From Streptomyces sp. Sge12 (lineage in GTDB: Bacteria > Actinomycetota > Actinomycetes > Streptomycetales > Streptomycetaceae), in NCBI RefSeq assembly GCF_002080455.1, contig NZ_CP020555.1, positions 4,297,501 to 4,361,500 of the forward strand: DNA of 64,000 nucleotides. The letters are read 5' to 3'. A model generated the notes under the pieces. That model saw only the letters and a list, made by a program, of their open reading frames with translations, did not search any database and was not told the origin of the DNA. The translations under genes and the position numbers were made by a program. Below are positions 52,304 through 60,306 of this stretch, in pieces. Positions within the stretch are counted from its first letter, which is position 1. Each line of letters begins with the position of its first letter.

Positions 52304-53272
52304 ATGACCAGCAGCCCCTTGCTCCATCTCCCCGGCGCCGTACCGGCCGAAGGCCGTGACGAGGGCGTCGCCGCCCACTACGGCGAGCTGTACGGCGAAC
52401 AGCGCTCCCTCGCGGAGGGCCGTGGTTTCGTCGACCTCTCCCACCGCGGGGTCGTCACCGTCAGCGGGCCGGAACGCCTGAGCTGGCTGCACCTGCTGCT
52501 CACCCAGCACCTCACCGAGCTGCCGGCCGGGCAGGCCACCGAGGCGCTGATCCTCTCCGCCAACGGCCACATCGAGCACGCGCTCTACCTCGTCGACGAC
52601 GGCGAGACCACGTGGGCGCACGTGGAACCGGGCACCCAGGGCGAGCTGATCGCCTACCTGGAGTCCATGAAGTTCTTCTACCGCGTCGAAGTCGCCGACC
52701 GCACCGAGGAGTTCGCGGTCGTCCACCTGCCGGCCGGCTCCATCGCCGAGGTCGCCAAGGAGCACGTCGTACGGGAGACCGCGTACGGCCGGGACGTCTT
52801 CCTGCCCCGCGCCGAGCTGGAGTCCTTCGCCGCCGCGCACGGCCCGGCCGCCGGACTCCTCGCCCACGAGGCGCTGCGCGTCGAGGCGCACCGGCCGCGG
52901 CTGGGCCTGGAGACCGACCACCGGACGATCCCGCACGAGCTGGGGTGGATCGGCACGGCCGTGCACCTCCAGAAGGGCTGCTACCGGGGCCAGGAGACGG
53001 TCGCCCGCGTCCACAACCTGGGCAAGCCGCCGCGCCGCCTGGTCTTCCTGCACCTGGACGGTTCGGAGGTGCTGCTCCCGGCGCACGGCACCCCGCTGCG
53101 GCTCGCCGCGGACGGGGAGGAGGGCCGCCAGCTGGGCTTCGTGACCACCGCCGTCCGCCACCACGAGCTGGGACCGATCGCGCTCGCCCTGGTCAAGCGG
53201 AACGTTCCGGTGGACGCGCCGCTGCTGGCCGGGTCGACGGCCGCCGCGCAGGAGGTCGTCGTAGCCCCGTAG
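52304..53272 (+). CDS. ygfZ: YgfZ/GcvT-like folate-binding Fe-S protein
   Basis: A 322-residue YgfZ-family protein with the signature KGCYRGQETVAR (about residues 224-235), used in Fe-S cluster repair or assembly with folate. N-terminal GcvT-like half (SHRGVVTVSGPERLSWLHLLLTQHL). It sits 21 nt after the Fur-family gene, so they may be co-expressed. Confidence 0.93.
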   Translation: MTSSPLLHLPGAVPAEGRDEGVAAHYGELYGEQRSLAEGRGFVDLSHRGVVTVSGPERLSWLHLLLTQHLTELPAGQATEALILSANGHIEHALYLVDDGETTWAHVEPGTQGELIAYLESMKFFYRVEVADRTEEFAVVHLPAGSIAEVAKEHVVRETAYGRDVFLPRAELESFAAAHGPAAGLLAHEALRVEAHRPRLGLETDHRTIPHELGWIGTAVHLQKGCYRGQETVARVHNLGKPPRRLVFLHLDGSEVLLPAHGTPLRLAADGEEGRQLGFVTTAVRHHELGPIALALVKRNVPVDAPLLAGSTAAAQEVVVAP

Positions 53273-53277
53273 GGCGT

Positions 53278-53703
53278 CTAGACGTCGATGACGATGGTGA
53301 ACGGGCCGTGGTTGGTCAGCGAGACCCGCATGTCCGCGCCGAACCGGCCCGTCGCCACCGTCGCGCCCAGCGCGCGCAGCTGCGCCACGACCTCGTCGAC
53401 CAGCGGCTCGGCGACCGGGCCGGGCGCCGCCGCGTTCCAGGTGGGGCGGCGGCCCTTGCGGGCGTCGCCGTAGAGCGTGAACTGGGAGATCACCAGCAGC
53501 GGTGCGCCGTTGTCGCTGCAGGACTTCTCGCCCTCCAGGATCCGCACGGACCACAGCTTGCGCGCCAGCACCGCCGCCTTCTCCGGGGTGTCGTCGTGGG
53601 TCACCCCCACCAGCACGCACAACCCCTCGCCGACGATCTCGCCCACGGTCGCGCCGTCCACGACGACGCTCGCGCCGTCCACCCTCTGCACCACTGCTCG
53701 CAT
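53278..53703 (-). CDS. dtd: D-aminoacyl-tRNA deacylase
   Basis: A 141-residue Dtd that removes D-amino acids from tRNA. Hallmarks: MRAVVQRVDGASVVVDG, LLVISQFTLYGDARKGRRP and the C-terminal NHGPFTIVIDV. ATG at 53703. Convergent with ygfZ, only 5 nt between stops. Divergent from rsiG. Confidence 0.96.
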   Translation of the reverse strand: MRAVVQRVDGASVVVDGATVGEIVGEGLCVLVGVTHDDTPEKAAVLARKLWSVRILEGEKSCSDNGAPLLVISQFTLYGDARKGRRPTWNAAAPGPVAEPLVDEVVAQLRALGATVATGRFGADMRVSLTNHGPFTIVIDV

Positions 53704-53839
53704 ACCACCTGTGTACCAGGCTTGCACCCGTCCGGGGCCGATCGGGTGGAGTGGGACTGCACCTGGGCCACGGAGAGTGGCACGATGCAAGCAGGCGGTG
53801 CGGGTGCGCCGCACCGGTCGAGGGGACGGACCCGTTCGT

Positions 53840-54415
53840 ATGAATACTTCTGGTACCTCCGTACCTGCATCACCCGCCTCCGTCGCAGCTGCCGCGGTAC
53901 GACCGCCCGCGCAGCGCACGGCCGAGACGCAGGGGCAGCCGACCCCGGCCACCGCGCTCGGACTGCCGGAGCTGCGCGCGCTGCGCCGCGACGCGCAGCG
54001 GGACGAGGCCGATCTGAGCTATGTGCGCAGACTGCTCCAGGGCCGCATCGACATCCTGCGGGCCGAGCTGGCCCGGCGGACGGACCCCGAGACGCCGGTG
54101 GTGGACCGGCTCTCGGTGATCCTCGCCGACGCTCCCTCCAGCCGCAGCGCCTCCGCCCGGCACGTCACGCTGGGCACCCCGCACAGCGAGGAGTACCGGC
54201 TGCTGGCGGCGGAGATGCTGGCCGACGTGGAGCTCTCGGACCTGGGCGCCCGCACGGACGACGAGCTGCACGACGGGATGGGCCGGCTGGTGCGCTACGA
54301 GCAGCAGGTATCGCGGCGCCGCCAGCAGCTCCAGCGCACCGTGGACGACTGCAGCGCCGAGATCACCCGCCGGTACCGGGAGGGCGAGGCGCAGGTGGAC
54401 GACCTGCTCGCGTAG
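53840..54415 (+). CDS. rsiG: RsiG, c-di-GMP-dependent anti-sigma factor for WhiG
   Basis: A 191-residue coiled-coil protein. Both c-di-GMP motifs E(X3)S(X2)R(X3)Q(X3)D are complete: E56-S60-R63-Q67-D71 and E154-S158-R161-Q165-D169. RsiG, armed by c-di-GMP, sequesters the sporulation sigma factor WhiG. N-terminal 35 residues are Ala/Pro-rich. ATG at 53840. Divergent from dtd; the next gene follows after 46 nt on the same strand. Confidence 0.95.
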   Translation: MNTSGTSVPASPASVAAAAVRPPAQRTAETQGQPTPATALGLPELRALRRDAQRDEADLSYVRRLLQGRIDILRAELARRTDPETPVVDRLSVILADAPSSRSASARHVTLGTPHSEEYRLLAAEMLADVELSDLGARTDDELHDGMGRLVRYEQQVSRRRQQLQRTVDDCSAEITRRYREGEAQVDDLLA

Positions 54416-54461
54416 GAAATTCGGGCGACCGGCGGCGGTCGGAAGATTAGCGTGGGCGGCT

Positions 54462-55706
54462 ATGAGTGCTGACGTCCGGCCGATCGCCGAATCCGAACTC
54501 CCCGACTGGCTGCGCACGGTGCACACCGGTTTCCTGACCGCGAACCGCGTGAGCGACGCCGACATCGCGCAGCGGGCCAAGTACAGCGACTTCTCCCGGA
54601 TGCTGGGAGCGTTCGACTCCGACAGCGGGCGCTGTGTGGCGGCCCTGCGCTCCTTCGCGCAGGAACTGACCGTGCCCGGTGGGGCGGCCGTCCGGGCCGG
54701 CGCCGTCTCCAACGTGGGCGTGCTGCCCACCCACCGCCGGCAGGGTCTGCTGACCCGGATGATGGCCGCCGAGTTCGCCGCGGCCGCGGCGCGCGGGGAC
54801 GCGCTGGCCACGCTGATCGCCGCCGAGTACCCGATCTACGGGCGCTACGGCTTCGGGCCCGCCACCTCCCTCGTGGAGTGGGAGATCGACGTCCCGCGCA
54901 CCGGGCTGGACCGGCGGCTGTCGGCGCCCGTGGACGGCGGGCGGATCGAGCTCGTGGACGTGGAGGAGCTGCGGCGGGTGGGGCCCGCCCTGCACGAGCG
55001 GCTGCGGGCGCTCACGCCCGGGGCCGTGAGCCGTGACGAGCGCTGGTGGAACCTCGCCACGGGCCTGGAGCAGTGGTCGTACCGCCCCTACAAGGACAAG
55101 TTCCACGCCGTGTACCGGACGGCGCAGGGGGAGGTGGCGGGCTTCGCCGTCTACACCGCCGACGACCAGTGGACGGACGCGAAGGTCCCGCTGAACACCG
55201 TGCGGGTCCTGGACCTGCTGGCGCTCACCCCGCAGGCGGAGCGGTCCCTGTGGCAGTTCCTGTGCTCCATCGACTGGGTGCAGAAGGTCCGCACCGGCTA
55301 CCGGGCCCCCGACGACCTCTGCCCGCAGCTGCTGCCCGACCCGCGGTCGGCCCGGGTCGTCTCCGCGGCGGACTTCCTGTGGGTGCGGGTGCTGGACGTC
55401 GTACGGGCGCTCGGCGCGCGGACGTACGAGGTGCCCGGGGTGCTGGTCCTGGAGGTCGCCGACGCAACGGGTCCGGCGGCCGGCCGCTACCGGCTCGACG
55501 CGGGCGCCGGCACGTGCGAGCGGACCTCGCAGGCGGCGGACCTGCGGCTGGACGTGGCCACGCTGGGCTCCCTGTACCTGGGCGATGCCTCCGCGGTACG
55601 GCTGGCCGCGCTGGGCCGGGTGGGCGAGGAGCGGCCGGGGGCGGTGGCGCTCGCGGACGCGGTGTTCCGTACCGCGCGCCGCCCGTGGTGCCCGGACATC
55701 TTCTGA
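54462..55706 (+). CDS. Eis-like GNAT N-acetyltransferase
   Basis: A 414-residue Eis family protein: two GNAT-like domains plus a C-terminal SCP2-like domain, ending PWCPDIF, whose terminal carboxylate is part of the active site in the family. The acetyl-CoA loop is VLPTHRRQGLLTRMM. Eis enzymes acetylate multiple amines of aminoglycosides and other substrates; substrate here is unknown. ATG 54462. Confidence 0.9.
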   Translation: MSADVRPIAESELPDWLRTVHTGFLTANRVSDADIAQRAKYSDFSRMLGAFDSDSGRCVAALRSFAQELTVPGGAAVRAGAVSNVGVLPTHRRQGLLTRMMAAEFAAAAARGDALATLIAAEYPIYGRYGFGPATSLVEWEIDVPRTGLDRRLSAPVDGGRIELVDVEELRRVGPALHERLRALTPGAVSRDERWWNLATGLEQWSYRPYKDKFHAVYRTAQGEVAGFAVYTADDQWTDAKVPLNTVRVLDLLALTPQAERSLWQFLCSIDWVQKVRTGYRAPDDLCPQLLPDPRSARVVSAADFLWVRVLDVVRALGARTYEVPGVLVLEVADATGPAAGRYRLDAGAGTCERTSQAADLRLDVATLGSLYLGDASAVRLAALGRVGEERPGAVALADAVFRTARRPWCPDIF

Positions 55707-55764
55707 TCCCGGATCCTTGATCACTGACCGGGGCCCGACGACCGAGGGCCGAGTGCGAGTACTG

Positions 55765-56559
55765 ATGACCGAGGACCGAGGACTGAGCCATTTGACGTCA
55801 CTTGTGGAATCCCTGCGCGCCGCCGGCTGCGTCTTCGCGGAGGAGGAGGCGGAGCTCCTCACCGGGGCCGCCTCCGACGCGGCGCACCTGGCGGACCTGC
55901 TGGCCCGCCGGGTGCGCGGCGAACCGCTGGAGCACGTCGTCGGCTGGGCGGAGTTCTGCGGGCTGCGCATGGAGGTCGGCGCGGGGGCGTTCGTACCGCG
56001 CCGGCGCACCGAGTTCCTGGTGCAGGAGGCGGTGGCGGCGGCCCCGCCCGGCGCGGTGGTGCTGGACCTGTGCTGCGGGGTCGGCGCGCTGGGCGCGGCG
56101 GTGGCCGCGCAGCTGGCGGGCGGCGTGGAGCTGCACGCGGCGGACATCGACCCGGCGGCGCTGGTGTACGCGCGGCGCAACGTGGCCCCGTACGGCGGCC
56201 GGGTGTGGGAGGGCGACCTGTACGCCGCGCTCCCGGCGTCGCTGCGCGGCCGGGTGGACGTGCTGGTGGTCAACGCCCCGTACGTGCCGACGGAGGAGAT
56301 CGGCCTGATGCCGGCGGAGGCGCGGGAGCACGAGCCGCTGGTCTCCCTGGACGGCGGGCGGGACGGCCTGGACATCCACCGCCGGGTGGCGGCGGGCGCC
56401 CTGCCCTGGCTGGCTCCGGGGGGCCGCCTGCTGATCGAGACGAGCGCCCGCCAGTCCCCGTCGACGGCCTCGGCGCTGGCCTCGGCGGGACTCGCGGTCC
56501 GGGCGGTCACGTCGGAGGAGCTGTACGCGACGGTGGTGATCGCAACGGCAACGGCCTGA
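55765..56559 (+). CDS. HemK-like protein N(5)-glutamine methyltransferase
   Basis: A 264-residue SAM-dependent methyltransferase related to PrmC/HemK. N-terminal helical domain, Rossmann motif VLDLCCGVGALGAAV, and the catalytic motif NAPYVP in place of canonical NPPY, seen in this subfamily. Substrate may be a release factor or another protein. Start chosen at ATG 55765; TTG 55792 is also possible. Confidence 0.82.
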   Translation: MTEDRGLSHLTSLVESLRAAGCVFAEEEAELLTGAASDAAHLADLLARRVRGEPLEHVVGWAEFCGLRMEVGAGAFVPRRRTEFLVQEAVAAAPPGAVVLDLCCGVGALGAAVAAQLAGGVELHAADIDPAALVYARRNVAPYGGRVWEGDLYAALPASLRGRVDVLVVNAPYVPTEEIGLMPAEAREHEPLVSLDGGRDGLDIHRRVAAGALPWLAPGGRLLIETSARQSPSTASALASAGLAVRAVTSEELYATVVIATATA

Positions 56560-56567
56560 CGCGCGGC

Positions 56568-56585
56568 CGCGAAAAGTTTTTCGCG
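56568..56585. promoter_or_regulatory. AT-cored inverted repeat before DoxX gene
   Basis: CGCGAAAA-GT-TTTTCGCG, a perfect 8-bp dyad (56568-56585), just after the methyltransferase stop and about 100 nt before the DoxX gene. Unusually AT-rich for this genome; could be an operator or terminator. Confidence 0.4.
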
Positions 56586-56687
56586 CGGGCTGTCACACAC
56601 GCGGGGCGGGGCGGGTCAGTGGAGTGAAGCAGGCGGGAAACCGACCGGGGCGGCATGGTCCCGGGGCCCGCCCGAGGGGAGCGTCAG

Positions 56688-57035
56688 ATGTCCACCACCG
56701 CTGTTGTCCTTGCCCTGGTCGGCGCGTTCATGGTCGGGTTCTCGGCGGCCTCGATGTTCCTCGGGGCGAAGTGGGTCGTCGAGCCGCTGGCCGAGTACGG
56801 GGTCCCGCGCGCGTGGTGGACCTGGCTCGCTGTCGCGAAGGCGGCGGGGGCGGCGGGCCTGGTGGTGGGGGTCTTCGTCCCGGCGATCGCCATCGCGGCG
56901 GCGATCGGGATCGCCCTCTACTTCGCGGGAGCGGTGATCACGGTGCTCCGGGCGAAGTCCTACGCCCACGTGGCCTTCCCGCTGATCTACGCGGCCCCGG
57001 CGGTGGCCACCCTGGTCCTCGCGGTCAACGGCTGA
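56688..57035 (+). CDS. DoxX family membrane protein
   Basis: A 115-residue protein with four hydrophobic helices, matching DoxX-like families (AKWVVEPLAEYGVPRAWWTWLAVAKAAGAAGLVVG). Role in redox or unknown. ATG 56688 has GAGGGGA 7 nt upstream. Confidence 0.82.
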   Translation: MSTTAVVLALVGAFMVGFSAASMFLGAKWVVEPLAEYGVPRAWWTWLAVAKAAGAAGLVVGVFVPAIAIAAAIGIALYFAGAVITVLRAKSYAHVAFPLIYAAPAVATLVLAVNG

Positions 57036-57057
57036 GCCCCGGGCGGGGTGGGAGACG

Positions 57058-57078
57058 TTGCAAGCAGGGCGCTTGCAA
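57058..57078. promoter_or_regulatory. palindromic operator upstream of XRE regulator
   Basis: TTGCAAGC-AGGGC-GCTTGCAA, a perfect 8-bp inverted repeat with 5-nt spacer, 30 nt before the regulator start. Autoregulation is the obvious inference. Confidence 0.75.
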
Positions 57079-57107
57079 TAGTTAGCAGAGTCGGGCAGGA
57101 TCACAGC

Positions 57108-57491
57108 ATGGCATCGCTCAACGTCGGAAATCTCGGCGAGTACCTCCGTGAGCAACGGCGGCAGGCCCAGCTTTCGCTGCGCCAGCTGGCCGAGCAGGCG
57201 GGGGTGTCGAATCCGTACCTGAGCCAGATCGAGCGTGGGCTGCGCAAGCCGAGCGCGGACATCCTGCAGCAGCTGGCCAAGGCGCTGCGGATCTCCGCGG
57301 AGACGCTGTACGTGCAGGCCGGGATCCTGGATGAGCGGGACCCGGACGAGGTGGAGACGCGAGCCGTCATACTCGCCGACCCGTCCATCAACGAGCGGCA
57401 GAAGCAGGTGCTGCTCCAGATCTACGAGTCGTTCCGCAAGGAGAACGCGCTCGAAGCGCCCGCCGACGAGATGCCGTCGAAGCCGAACTGA
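57108..57491 (+). CDS. XRE-family regulator (Rv0474-like)
   Basis: A 127-residue protein with an XRE HTH (LSLRQLAEQAGVSNPYLSQIERGLRKPSADILQQLAKAL, about 23-61) that, from memory, is nearly the same as mycobacterial Rv0474, a copper-responsive regulator. The C-terminal helix includes NERQKQVLLQIYESF. Starts ATG 57108. Followed by the HBHA-like gene, as in mycobacteria. Confidence 0.9.
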   Translation: MASLNVGNLGEYLREQRRQAQLSLRQLAEQAGVSNPYLSQIERGLRKPSADILQQLAKALRISAETLYVQAGILDERDPDEVETRAVILADPSINERQKQVLLQIYESFRKENALEAPADEMPSKPN

Positions 57492-57514
57492 AGTTGATCC
57501 GGGAGGACCAGCAC

Positions 57515-58069
57515 ATGGCCATCGCCGATGACCTGAAGAAGACCCTCACCGACCCCACTCCCCTCTACTTCGCCGCGGGCACGGCCGACCTGGCCGTGCA
57601 GCAGGCCAAGAAGGTGCCCGACCTGATCGAGCAGCTGCGCGCCGAGGCCCCCGCGCGCATCGAGGCCGTGAAGAACACGGACCCGAAGGCCGTCCAGGAC
57701 GCGGTCACCGCCAAGGTCGCCGAGGTGCTCGGCGCGATCGACCCGAAGAAGCTCGGGGAGACCGCCCAGGACCTGGCGCTGCGCGGTGTCGGCGTGGCCG
57801 CCGAGTACGCCGTGCGCGCCAAGGAGACCTACGACAAGGTCGCCGAGCACGGCGAGCAGGCCGTGCGCAGCTGGCGCGGCGAGGTCTCCGCGGAGATCGT
57901 CGACATCGCCGTGGCCGTCGAGCCGGAAGCTGCGACCGCGCAGGAGGCCGAGCCGGCGTCCGAGCCGGCGGCCGAGGCCGCCGCCGACGAGAAGCCCGCG
58001 GCCAAGAAGTCCCCCGCGCGCCGGAGCACGGCCAAGAAGGCCGCGGTCACGGCGGACGACGCGAGCTGA
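57515..58069 (+). CDS. hbhA: heparin-binding hemagglutinin-like protein (HBHA family)
   Basis: A 184-residue helical protein: N-terminal coiled-coil region (LKKTLTDPTPLYFAAGTADLAVQQAKKVPDLIEQL) and a C-terminal Lys/Ala/Pro-rich tail (KPAAKKSPARRSTAKKAA), as in mycobacterial HBHA. In soil actinomycetes the role is unlikely to be host adhesion; lipid or nucleoid/surface binding is possible. ATG 57515 with GGGAGG upstream. 23 nt after the XRE gene. Confidence 0.85.
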   Translation: MAIADDLKKTLTDPTPLYFAAGTADLAVQQAKKVPDLIEQLRAEAPARIEAVKNTDPKAVQDAVTAKVAEVLGAIDPKKLGETAQDLALRGVGVAAEYAVRAKETYDKVAEHGEQAVRSWRGEVSAEIVDIAVAVEPEAATAQEAEPASEPAAEAAADEKPAAKKSPARRSTAKKAAVTADDAS

Positions 58070-58092
58070 AGCGCAGCCGCATGAGCGACGGC

Positions 58093-58121
58093 GGGCCGGG
58101 CACCCTTCAGGTGCCCGGCCC
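58093..58121 (+). terminator. terminator after the HBHA-like gene
   Basis: GGGCCGGGCACC-CTTCA-GGTGCCCGGCCC: perfect 12-bp stem, 5-nt loop, 24 nt after the stop; no long T-run. Confidence 0.88.
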
Positions 58122-58210
58122 GTTGTGGTTCATGAGGGCTTCCGTGCCGGTAGCGTGGACACGGGCGGCATCCGAAGTGCGAAGCAGAAGCTGAGAAGGC
58201 GGTCGAAGCG

Positions 58211-58549
58211 ATGTTGATGGAAGGGTTCGATCGAGGCGTGATCCCGTTCCTGGGGCTCGCCATGCTGGTGCTCGCGGTCGTGGCCTTCGTGTTCGCGCTC
58301 GTGGCACGGGACGACGCGTACCGGGCGGCCGACAAGCAGAGCAAGACCTTCTGGCTGGTCATCCTCGGCGTCACCGTGGCCGTGGACTTCTTCCTGGGGA
58401 TGCTGTTCCTGCAGATCGCCGGCCTCGTCGCGACGATCGTCTTCTTCGTCGACGTGCGCCCGGCCCTCAAGCAGGTCTCGGGCGGTGGCGGCCGACGCGG
58501 CGGCAGCAGCAGCGACGGCCCGTACGGGCCCTACAACGGCGGACGGTAG
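58211..58549 (+). CDS. DUF2516 membrane protein
   Basis: A 112-residue protein with about three helices and a Gly/Arg/Ser-rich tail. Member of DUF2516 (Rv0476-like), following the Rv0474-Rv0475 equivalents. ATG 58211. Function unknown. Confidence 0.85.
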   Translation: MLMEGFDRGVIPFLGLAMLVLAVVAFVFALVARDDAYRAADKQSKTFWLVILGVTVAVDFFLGMLFLQIAGLVATIVFFVDVRPALKQVSGGGGRRGGSSSDGPYGPYNGGR

Positions 58550-58588
58550 CGCCCCGGGCCCGACCCCGACCGGGCCGTCCCGTCCGGC

Positions 58589-59962
58589 TCAGCCCTCGGC
58601 GCGGGAGAGCAGGACCACGGCCACGTCGTCCGTGAGCTCGCCGCCGTTGAGCCGGCGGGCCTCGGTGACGGAGGCCTCCAGCAGGGCCTCACCGCTCAGG
58701 CCGCGGTCAAGGTGCCGGTTGATCATGTCGACCATCCCGTCCTGCCCCAGGCGTTCCTTGCCCTCGCCGATGTGGCCCTCGATCAGCCCGTCGGTGTAGA
58801 GCATCAGGCTCCAGCTGCCGCCCAGTTCGACCTGGCGGCGCGGCCAGCGGGCCCGGGGCAGCAGGCCGAGGGCCGGGCCGCTGTTCTCGTACGGGAGCAG
58901 CCGCGCGCGGCGGCCCGGCCGGGAGATCAGCGGTGCCGGATGGCCGGCCAGGCAGAGGCCGGCGCGGCGGCCGTCGGGGGCTATGTCGACCGTGCACAGC
59001 GTCGCGAAGATCTCCTCGCAGGGCCGCTCCACCTCCAGGACCTCCTGGAGGGTGGCCAGCAGGTCGTCGCCGCAGAGACCGGCCAGGGTCAGGGCGCGCC
59101 AGGCGATACGGAGCTCGACGCCGAGCGCGGCCTCGTCGGGGCCGTGGCCGCAGACGTCGCCGATCATGGCGTGGACGGTGCCGTCGGGGGTGCGGACGGT
59201 GTCGTAGAAGTCGCCGCCGAGCAGGGCCCGGCTGCGGCCGGGGCGGTAGCGGGCGGCGAAGCGGAGGTCGGAGCCCTCCAGGAGGGGTGTGGGGAGCAGA
59301 CCGCGTTCGAGGCGGGCGTTCTCCTGGGCGCGCAGTTTCGATTCTGCGAGCTTGTACTGGGCGATGTCCGCCCGTTTTCTCTCCACGGCGTACCGGATGG
59401 CGCGGCTCAGCAGCCGGCCGTCCAGCTCGTCCCGGAAGAGGAAGTCCTGGGCGCCGACCCGGACGGCCTCGGCCGCGCGCTCGGCGTCGTCCTCGCCGGT
59501 GAGGACGAGGACGGCGTGGTGCGGGGCGAGGCGCAGCACCTGGCGGAGGGCGAGCAGCTGGTCCACGGCGGTGGTGGTGGCCGTCGCCGTGGCGGTACCG
59601 GTGGCGGTGGCCGTAGCGGTGGCCGTGGCCGTGGCGCCGGGCATCCGGGCGCTGGTGTCCGGGAGGGACAGGTCCAGCAGGATGCAGTGCACGTCGGGCG
59701 TGAGCAGCCGCTCGGCCTCGGTGAGGTTGCGGGCGGTGCGGAGCCGGATGCGGTGGCCGTCGGCGTCGAGGATCTCGGGGATGGTGAGGCCGCCGGCCGG
59801 GTCGTCCTCGATGACCAGAAGGGTCAGCTGGCTCGTCTGTGGGGGCTGAGGGGTCGCCTGCGCGACGCCCGTGCCGGTTGCGGCCGGGGCGGCGGTGTAC
59901 AGAACGGCCTGACCGCTCTCCGTGGCCGGGGTGTCCCTCTGCCGCGGTACGGGTACGGGCAT
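58589..59962 (-). CDS. PP2C-type (SpoIIE) phosphatase with receiver domain
   Basis: A 457-residue protein: receiver domain (acidic pair EDD near 52, phospho-acceptor Asp97 in LLDLSLP), linker helix, and a SpoIIE/PP2C phosphatase domain (GGDFYD, IGDVCGHGPDEAALG, GGELTDDVAVVLL). Likely acts in an anti-sigma/anti-anti-sigma switch. Between the third strand and following helix of the receiver a TATA-type Ala/Thr repeat (about 108-131) is inserted, encoded by a hexanucleotide tandem array. Confidence 0.9.
   Translation of the reverse strand: MPVPVPRQRDTPATESGQAVLYTAAPAATGTGVAQATPQPPQTSQLTLLVIEDDPAGGLTIPEILDADGHRIRLRTARNLTEAERLLTPDVHCILLDLSLPDTSARMPGATATATATATATGTATATATTTAVDQLLALRQVLRLAPHHAVLVLTGEDDAERAAEAVRVGAQDFLFRDELDGRLLSRAIRYAVERKRADIAQYKLAESKLRAQENARLERGLLPTPLLEGSDLRFAARYRPGRSRALLGGDFYDTVRTPDGTVHAMIGDVCGHGPDEAALGVELRIAWRALTLAGLCGDDLLATLQEVLEVERPCEEIFATLCTVDIAPDGRRAGLCLAGHPAPLISRPGRRARLLPYENSGPALGLLPRARWPRRQVELGGSWSLMLYTDGLIEGHIGEGKERLGQDGMVDMINRHLDRGLSGEALLEASVTEARRLNGGELTDDVAVVLLSRAEG
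59567..59640 (+). repeat. hexanucleotide array in phosphatase receiver
   Basis: Repeated GGTGGC/CGTGGC-like 6-mers (seen on the plus strand as GTGGCGGTGGCCGTAGCGG) give an Ala/Thr alternating insert in the receiver. Unit length is a multiple of three, so changes in copy number keep the frame. Confidence 0.75.
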
Positions 59963-60306
59963 CGTCTCCGGTTCCTTCCCTCCCCCCGAGGGTGCGCTCG
60001 TCCGGCAGACCCTAGCGGTCCCGGCCCGGCAAACGGAATGCCGTTCTTGGTGAGCGCCTCCGGCATATGCGGCTATCGCGGGGGAAAATCGGCCTCACTG
60101 GATGACAAAGGTCACGGCGGGGCCGCTTTCAGTCCCGTCCATCGAGACGTGCCGGAGCCGCTGAAGGTTGCCTCCGCCCTACCAGCGCTTCCAGCCCCTC
60201 CGGCGTTCGAGGAGCGGGGTCCGGGGCGGAGCCCCGGCGGGAGGGCTCGGGGCCGCGCCCGGCAGGGGCCCGCGCGCTACGGGACTGCCGGGCAACCCCG
60301 CAGGGG
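59963..60306. other. 344-nt intergenic region before the NlpC/P60 gene end
   Basis: Upstream region of the phosphatase and downstream end of the convergent-side NlpC/P60 gene. Contains an inverted dispersed repeat (60183-60250); no small gene with a good start was found. Confidence 0.6.
60183..60250 (-). repeat. dispersed GC-rich repeat, copy 5 (inverted)
   Basis: Reverse orientation of the core: CTTCCAGCCCCTCCGGCG then TTCGAGG, with the CCCGGGGCGGAGCCCCGG arm. Lies just downstream of the NlpC/P60 gene end (minus strand). Confidence 0.78.
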
